Positions 50,034-53,918 of a stretch of 53,918 nucleotides of DNA are shown piece after piece (position 1 is the stretch's first letter; each line of letters opens with the position of its first letter). The position numbers were made by a program, and so were the translations under genes. Below the pieces are notes generated by a model that saw only the letters and a program-made list of their open reading frames with translations, ran no database searches and had not been told where the DNA came from. The stretch is from Micromonospora arida (GTDB lineage Bacteria; Actinomycetota; Actinomycetes; Mycobacteriales; Micromonosporaceae): positions 1 through 53,918 of the forward strand of contig NZ_QGSY01000134.1 of the NCBI RefSeq assembly GCF_003857035.1. The letters are read 5' to 3'.

Positions 50034-52340
50034 ATGCCGGCCACCCCTCCCAAGGCCACCTACCGCATCCAGGTCCGCCCCGGCTTCGACCTGGACGCCA
50101 CCGCCGCGATCGTCGACTACCTGGACGACCTCGGCGTCAGCCACCTCTACAGCGCCCCGCTGCTGACCGCCACCCCCGGCTCCCAGCACGGCTACGACGT
50201 GGTCGACCACCGGGCCGTCAACCCGGAGCTGGGCGGGGAGGCCGCCCGGCAGCGGCTGCTGGCCGCCCTGCGCGACAAGCAGCTCGGCCTGGTCGTCGAC
50301 ATCGTGCCCAACCACGCCGGGGTCGCCGTACCGGCCGCCAACCCCGCCTGGTGGGACGTGCTGCGCCGGGGGCGCGACTCGTCGTACGCCGACTGGTTCG
50401 ACATCGACTGGGACCGGGGCCGGCTGCTGCTGCCGGTGCTGGGCGACGACCCGGCCGCCCTGGACGACCTCAAGCTGGTCGACGGGGAGCTGCGCTACCA
50501 CGAGCACCGCTTCCCGGTCGCCGACGGCACCGGCGACGGCAGCGCCCGGGAGGTGCACGACCGGCAGCACTACGAGCTGGTCTCCTGGCGGCGCGGTGAC
50601 GCCGAGCTGACGTACCGCCGATTTTTCGCCATCGCGGGCCTGGCGGGTCTGCGCGTGGAGGACCCGGCGGTCTTCGCCGCCACCCACGAGCTGATCCTGC
50701 GCTGGGCCGCCGCCGGGGAGGTCGACGGCATCCGCGTCGACCACCCGGACGGCCTGCGCGACCCGGCCGGCTACCTGGCCCGGCTGCGGGAGGCCGCGCC
50801 GGACACCTGGCTCGTGGTGGAGAAGATCCTGGAGTACGGCGAGGAGCTGCCGGACTGGCCGGTGGACGGCACCACCGGCTACGACGCCCTGGCCATGGTC
50901 GGTGGGCTCTTCATCGACATCGACGCCGAGGGCGACTTCACCGTGCTGGACACTCACGTGACCGGCCGGCACACCTCCTGGGAGGACCTGACCCACGCCA
51001 CCAAACTGGCCGCCGCCACCCGGCTGCTCGCCGCCGAGCTGACCCGGCTGGCCGCCCTCGCCCCCGAGGTTCCGCCCGAGCAGGCCCGCGCGGCGCTCGC
51101 CGAGCTGGCCGCCGCGTTCGCCGTCTACCGGGGCTACCCGCCGCACGGCGCCCGGCTGCTCGCCGCCGCCCGCTCCGAGGCGGGTCGCCGCCGCCCCGAC
51201 CTGGCCGGCGCCCTGGACGCGGTGACCCGCCGGCTGCGCAACCCCGACGACGAGCTGGGCATGCGGTTCCCGCAGCTCACCGGCGCGGTGATGGCCAAGG
51301 GCGTGGAGGACACCGCCTTCTACCGGTGGACCCGGTTCGTGGCGCTCAACGAAGTTGGCGACAGCCCGGTCCGCTTCGGCGTGCCACCCGCGGAGTTCCA
51401 CCGCTTCGCCACCGCCCAACAGGTCCGCTGGCCGGCCAGCATGACCACCCTCTCCACCCACGACACCAAACGCGGCGAGGACGTCCGCGCCCGCCTCGCC
51501 GTGCTCAGCGAACTGCCGGCCCGCTGGGCCGAGCAGGTCAAGGCATGGATGGAGTACGCGCCGCTGCCCGACCCGGCCTTCGCCCACCTGCTCTGGCAGA
51601 CCGCCGTCGGCGCGTGGCCGATCGAGCGGGAACGGCTGCACGCGTACGCCGAGAAGGCCGCCCGGGAGGCCGGGGCCTCGACCAGTTGGGCGGACCCCGA
51701 CCCGGCCTTCGAGCAGGCCCTGCACACCCTGGTCGACCTGATGTACGACGACCCGAGCCTGCACGACGAGCTGAGCGAACTCGCCGCCGCGATCACCCCC
51801 GCCGGCTGGTCCAACTCGCTGGGGCAGAAGCTCATCCAACTCACCATGCCCGGGGTGCCGGACACCTACCAGGGCACCGAGCTGTGGGACAACTCCCTCG
51901 TCGACCCGGACAACCGCCGCCCGGTCGACTTCGACGTACGCCGAGAAATGCTGGCACGCATCGACGGCGGCTGGCGTCCCCCAGTCGACACCGACGGAGC
52001 GGCGAAGCTGCTCGTCGTGTCGCGGACCCTGCGGTTGCGGCGGGCGCACCCGGAGCTGTTCACCACCTACCGGCCGGTGCCCGCGCAGGGGCCGGTGAGC
52101 CGGCACGCGGTGTCCTTCGACCGGGGCGGGGTGATCGCCGTGGCGACCCGGCTCCCGCTGGAACTGGCACGTGTCGGTGGGTGGTGCGACACAGCCCTGT
52201 CACTTCCCGTTCACGAGATGAAGGACCTGTTCACCGGGCGGGTCTACAGTGGCGGAGAGACGCCGCTGGACACCCTCCTGGCCGATTACCCCGTCGCTCT
52301 GCTGGCTCCTCCCACCGCTGCCGAGGAGGCCGTTTCATGA
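50034..52340 (+). CDS. treY: Maltooligosyltrehalose synthase
   Basis: 768 residues, full length. The GH13_26 motifs are visible: [31 protein letters not shown] at the start, [17 protein letters not shown] (about 231-240, Asp nucleophile), VVEKIL (about 260) and [17 protein letters not shown] (about 472). It moves the terminal alpha-1,4 bond of a maltooligosaccharide to alpha,alpha-1,1, making maltooligosyltrehalose. One base separates it from glgX and its stop overlaps the treZ start (ATGA), so it is translated together with its partner. Confidence 0.97.
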   Translation: MPATPPKATYRIQVRPGFDLDATAAIVDYLDDLGVSHLYSAPLLTATPGSQHGYDVVDHRAVNPELGGEAARQRLLAALRDKQLGLVVDIVPNHAGVAVPAANPAWWDVLRRGRDSSYADWFDIDWDRGRLLLPVLGDDPAALDDLKLVDGELRYHEHRFPVADGTGDGSAREVHDRQHYELVSWRRGDAELTYRRFFAIAGLAGLRVEDPAVFAATHELILRWAAAGEVDGIRVDHPDGLRDPAGYLARLREAAPDTWLVVEKILEYGEELPDWPVDGTTGYDALAMVGGLFIDIDAEGDFTVLDTHVTGRHTSWEDLTHATKLAAATRLLAAELTRLAALAPEVPPEQARAALAELAAAFAVYRGYPPHGARLLAAARSEAGRRRPDLAGALDAVTRRLRNPDDELGMRFPQLTGAVMAKGVEDTAFYRWTRFVALNEVGDSPVRFGVPPAEFHRFATAQQVRWPASMTTLSTHDTKRGEDVRARLAVLSELPARWAEQVKAWMEYAPLPDPAFAHLLWQTAVGAWPIERERLHAYAEKAAREAGASTSWADPDPAFEQALHTLVDLMYDDPSLHDELSELAAAITPAGWSNSLGQKLIQLTMPGVPDTYQGTELWDNSLVDPDNRRPVDFDVRREMLARIDGGWRPPVDTDGAAKLLVVSRTLRLRRAHPELFTTYRPVPAQGPVSRHAVSFDRGGVIAVATRLPLELARVGGWCDTALSLPVHEMKDLFTGRVYSGGETPLDTLLADYPVALLAPPTAAEEAVS

Positions 52341-53918
52341 CCGAATTCTCCGTCTGGGCACCGGACGCCACCCGGGTGCGGCTGCGTCTGGCCGGCGACA
52401 CCGACCACGAGATGCGCGCCGCCACCGACGGCTGGTGGAAGGTCGACGTGCCCGACGCCGGCGCCGACTACTCCTTTCTGCTGAACGACGACGAAACCCC
52501 ACTGCCCGACCCCCGGTCACCGTGGCAGCCTGCGGGAGTGCACGGGCCGAGCCGCCGCTACGACCATCTTGCGTTCCAGTGGACCGATTCCTCCTGGACG
52601 GGCCGGCAGCTGCCCGGCAGCATCCTCTACGAGCTGCACATCGGCACCTTCACCCCGGAAGGCACCTTCGACGCGGCCATCGACCGCCTCGACCACCTCG
52701 TGTCGCTCGGTGTCGACCTGATCGAACTGCTCCCGGTGAACGCCTTCAACGGCGAACACAACTGGGGGTACGACGGCGTCTGCTGGTACGCCCCCCACGA
52801 GCCCTACGGCGGCCCCGACGGCCTGAAACGGTTCGTCGACGCCGCCCACGAGCGCGGGTTGGGGGTGATCCTCGACGTTGTCTACAACCATTTCGGGCCC
52901 TCCGGGGCCTACGCGCCGCAGTTCGGTCCGTACCTCGCCGAGCAGAGCAACAGTTGGGGCCGCTCGATCAACCTGGACGGCCCGCACTCCGACGAGGTAC
53001 GCCGCTACATCATCGACAGCGTGCTCATGTGGCTGCGCGACTACCACGTCGACGGGCTGCGGTTGGATGCGGTGCACGCGCTGCCGGACACCCGGGCGGT
53101 GCCTCTGCTCGAAGAGTTGGCCATCGAGGTCGAGTCGCTGTCGACGCACCTGGGTCGGCCGCTGTCGCTGATCGCCGAATCGGATCTCAACGACCCGCGG
53201 CTCATCACGCCCCGGGAGGCGGGTGGGTTCGGGCTGCACGCGCAGTGGAACGACGACGCGCACCACGCGCTGCACACGTTGCTGACGGGGGAGCGGCACG
53301 GCTACTACGGCGACTTCGGCTCCCTCGAAACGCTGTCGGACGTGCTGACGGGTGGGTTCTTCCACGCGGGGACCTGGTCCAGCTTCCGTAACCGGCACCA
53401 TGGGCGACCTCTGGATTCGCGGGTGCCTGGGCATCGGCTGGTGGCCTACCTACAGAACCACGACCAGATCGGGAACCGGGCTACCGGGGATCGGATCTCG
53501 GCTTCTCTCTCACCCTCGCTGCTGCGGGTTGGCGCTGTGTTGCTGCTGACCGCGCCCTTTACTCCGATGCTGTTCATGGGGGAGGAGTGGGCTGCTTCTA
53601 CGCCGTGGCAGTTCTTCACCTCGCACCCGGAGCCGGAATTGGCCTCTGCGGTGCGCACCGGGCGGCGGCGGGAGTTCGCGTCGCACGGGTGGCCGGAGGG
53701 GGACGTGCCCGATCCGCAGGACCCGGAGACGTTCGTACGGTCGCGGTTGGACTGGGCGGAGCTGGACAAGCCTGAGCATGCTTCGATGCTGTCGTTCTAC
53801 CAGCGGTTGATCGCCCTGCGTCGGTCTTCTCCGGACCTGTCGGATCCTCGGATGCACGAGGTGTCTGTGCAGCACGGGGACCAGTTCCTGGTGATGCGGC
53901 GGGGGGACACGCTTGTCG
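52337..53918 (+). CDS. treZ: Maltooligosyltrehalose trehalohydrolase (partial at window end)
   Basis: The ATG at 52337 overlaps the treY stop by 4 bases. The frame is open for 527 codons to the window end without a stop, so the gene is cut off; a full TreZ is about 570-600 residues. Seen are an N-terminal CBM48-like domain ([15 protein letters not shown]), GH13 motifs [19 protein letters not shown] (about 239, Asp nucleophile), LIAESD (about 279, Glu) and [10 protein letters not shown] (about 371). It releases trehalose from maltooligosyltrehalose. With TreY it gives the TreYZ trehalose pathway used for stress protection and stored carbon. Confidence 0.96.
   Translation, partial: MTEFSVWAPDATRVRLRLAGDTDHEMRAATDGWWKVDVPDAGADYSFLLNDDETPLPDPRSPWQPAGVHGPSRRYDHLAFQWTDSSWTGRQLPGSILYELHIGTFTPEGTFDAAIDRLDHLVSLGVDLIELLPVNAFNGEHNWGYDGVCWYAPHEPYGGPDGLKRFVDAAHERGLGVILDVVYNHFGPSGAYAPQFGPYLAEQSNSWGRSINLDGPHSDEVRRYIIDSVLMWLRDYHVDGLRLDAVHALPDTRAVPLLEELAIEVESLSTHLGRPLSLIAESDLNDPRLITPREAGGFGLHAQWNDDAHHALHTLLTGERHGYYGDFGSLETLSDVLTGGFFHAGTWSSFRNRHHGRPLDSRVPGHRLVAYLQNHDQIGNRATGDRISASLSPSLLRVGAVLLLTAPFTPMLFMGEEWAASTPWQFFTSHPEPELASAVRTGRRREFASHGWPEGDVPDPQDPETFVRSRLDWAELDKPEHASMLSFYQRLIALRRSSPDLSDPRMHEVSVQHGDQFLVMRRGDTLV

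Overview
The window is high-GC DNA with actinobacterial codon use, many GTG starts, GGAGG-type ribosome binding sites and several leaderless-looking starts. Gene content (DUF1345, DUF2795, DUF2267, DUF6510, a Rv3032-like glucosyltransferase, a GlgX-TreY-TreZ operon, SpoIIE/STAS partner switching, an orphan Ser/Thr kinase) and a mycothiol-type MDMPI domain point to an actinomycete chromosome. Micromonosporaceae is the likeliest family, but that is inferred from gene style, not from a marker gene. No tRNA, rRNA, CRISPR array, transposase, integrase or biosynthetic gene cluster was seen.

Layout. 0.1-4 kb: secreted lysozyme-like protein, membrane protein with an exact DGTRP repeat, pirin and a hypothetical. 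4.3-7.1 kb: DUF2795-DUF1345, divergent DUF2267, and a TerC-family exporter behind a Mn2+ (yybP-ykoY) riboswitch. 7.2-8.9 kb: molybdopterin oxidoreductase, flavin reductase and a zinc-ribbon protein. 8.9-12.6 kb: small enzymes (PPOX-fold, VOC, NAD(P)-binding), an HxlR regulator and a GNAT. 12.7-18.3 kb: glycogen-debranching-type glucosidase with a late frameshift, NDH-2, AI-2E family protein and spermidine-synthase-like protein. 18.3-24.9 kb: DUF2267-PCD fusion, then a partner-switching cassette made of a STAS protein, a PAS-GAF-SpoIIE phosphatase, a cobalamin-binding protein with the CarH-type W-x9-EH motif, a second STAS protein, a CheY/Rcp1-like receiver and a DivIVA-like coiled coil. 24.9-33.8 kb: second lysozyme-like protein, OsmC, Ser/Thr kinase, two-component system, GT39 and GT2-GtrA. 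33.8-39.3 kb: FUSC protein, sensory-rhodopsin-transducer-like protein with a sugar-lactone oxidase, GH15 and arginase-family proteins. 39.5-43.1 kb: a 49-residue membrane protein, a methyltransferase and a sulfatase-superfamily membrane protein. 43.4-46.1 kb: citrate synthase, an MDMPI-domain protein, a 48-bp minisatellite and dispersed palindromes. 46.2 kb to the end: Rv3032-like glucosyltransferase divergent from glgX-treY-treZ (treZ is cut by the window end).

How the genes work together. The right end makes an alpha-glucan and converts it to trehalose (GlgX debranches, TreY makes the terminal alpha,alpha-1,1 bond, TreZ releases trehalose). GH15 and the debranching-type glucosidase elsewhere add further glucan turnover. 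The centre looks like a stress or light switch: phosphatase, two anti-anti-sigma (STAS) proteins and a B12 sensor. Promoter-like sequences GTTT-N15/16-GGG(T/A)A, the sigma-B/F type, lie before the OsmC, Ser/Thr kinase, DUF2267 and DUF2267-PCD genes, so the switch and part of its likely regulon may be in this one window. No sigma factor or anti-sigma kinase gene is visible here.
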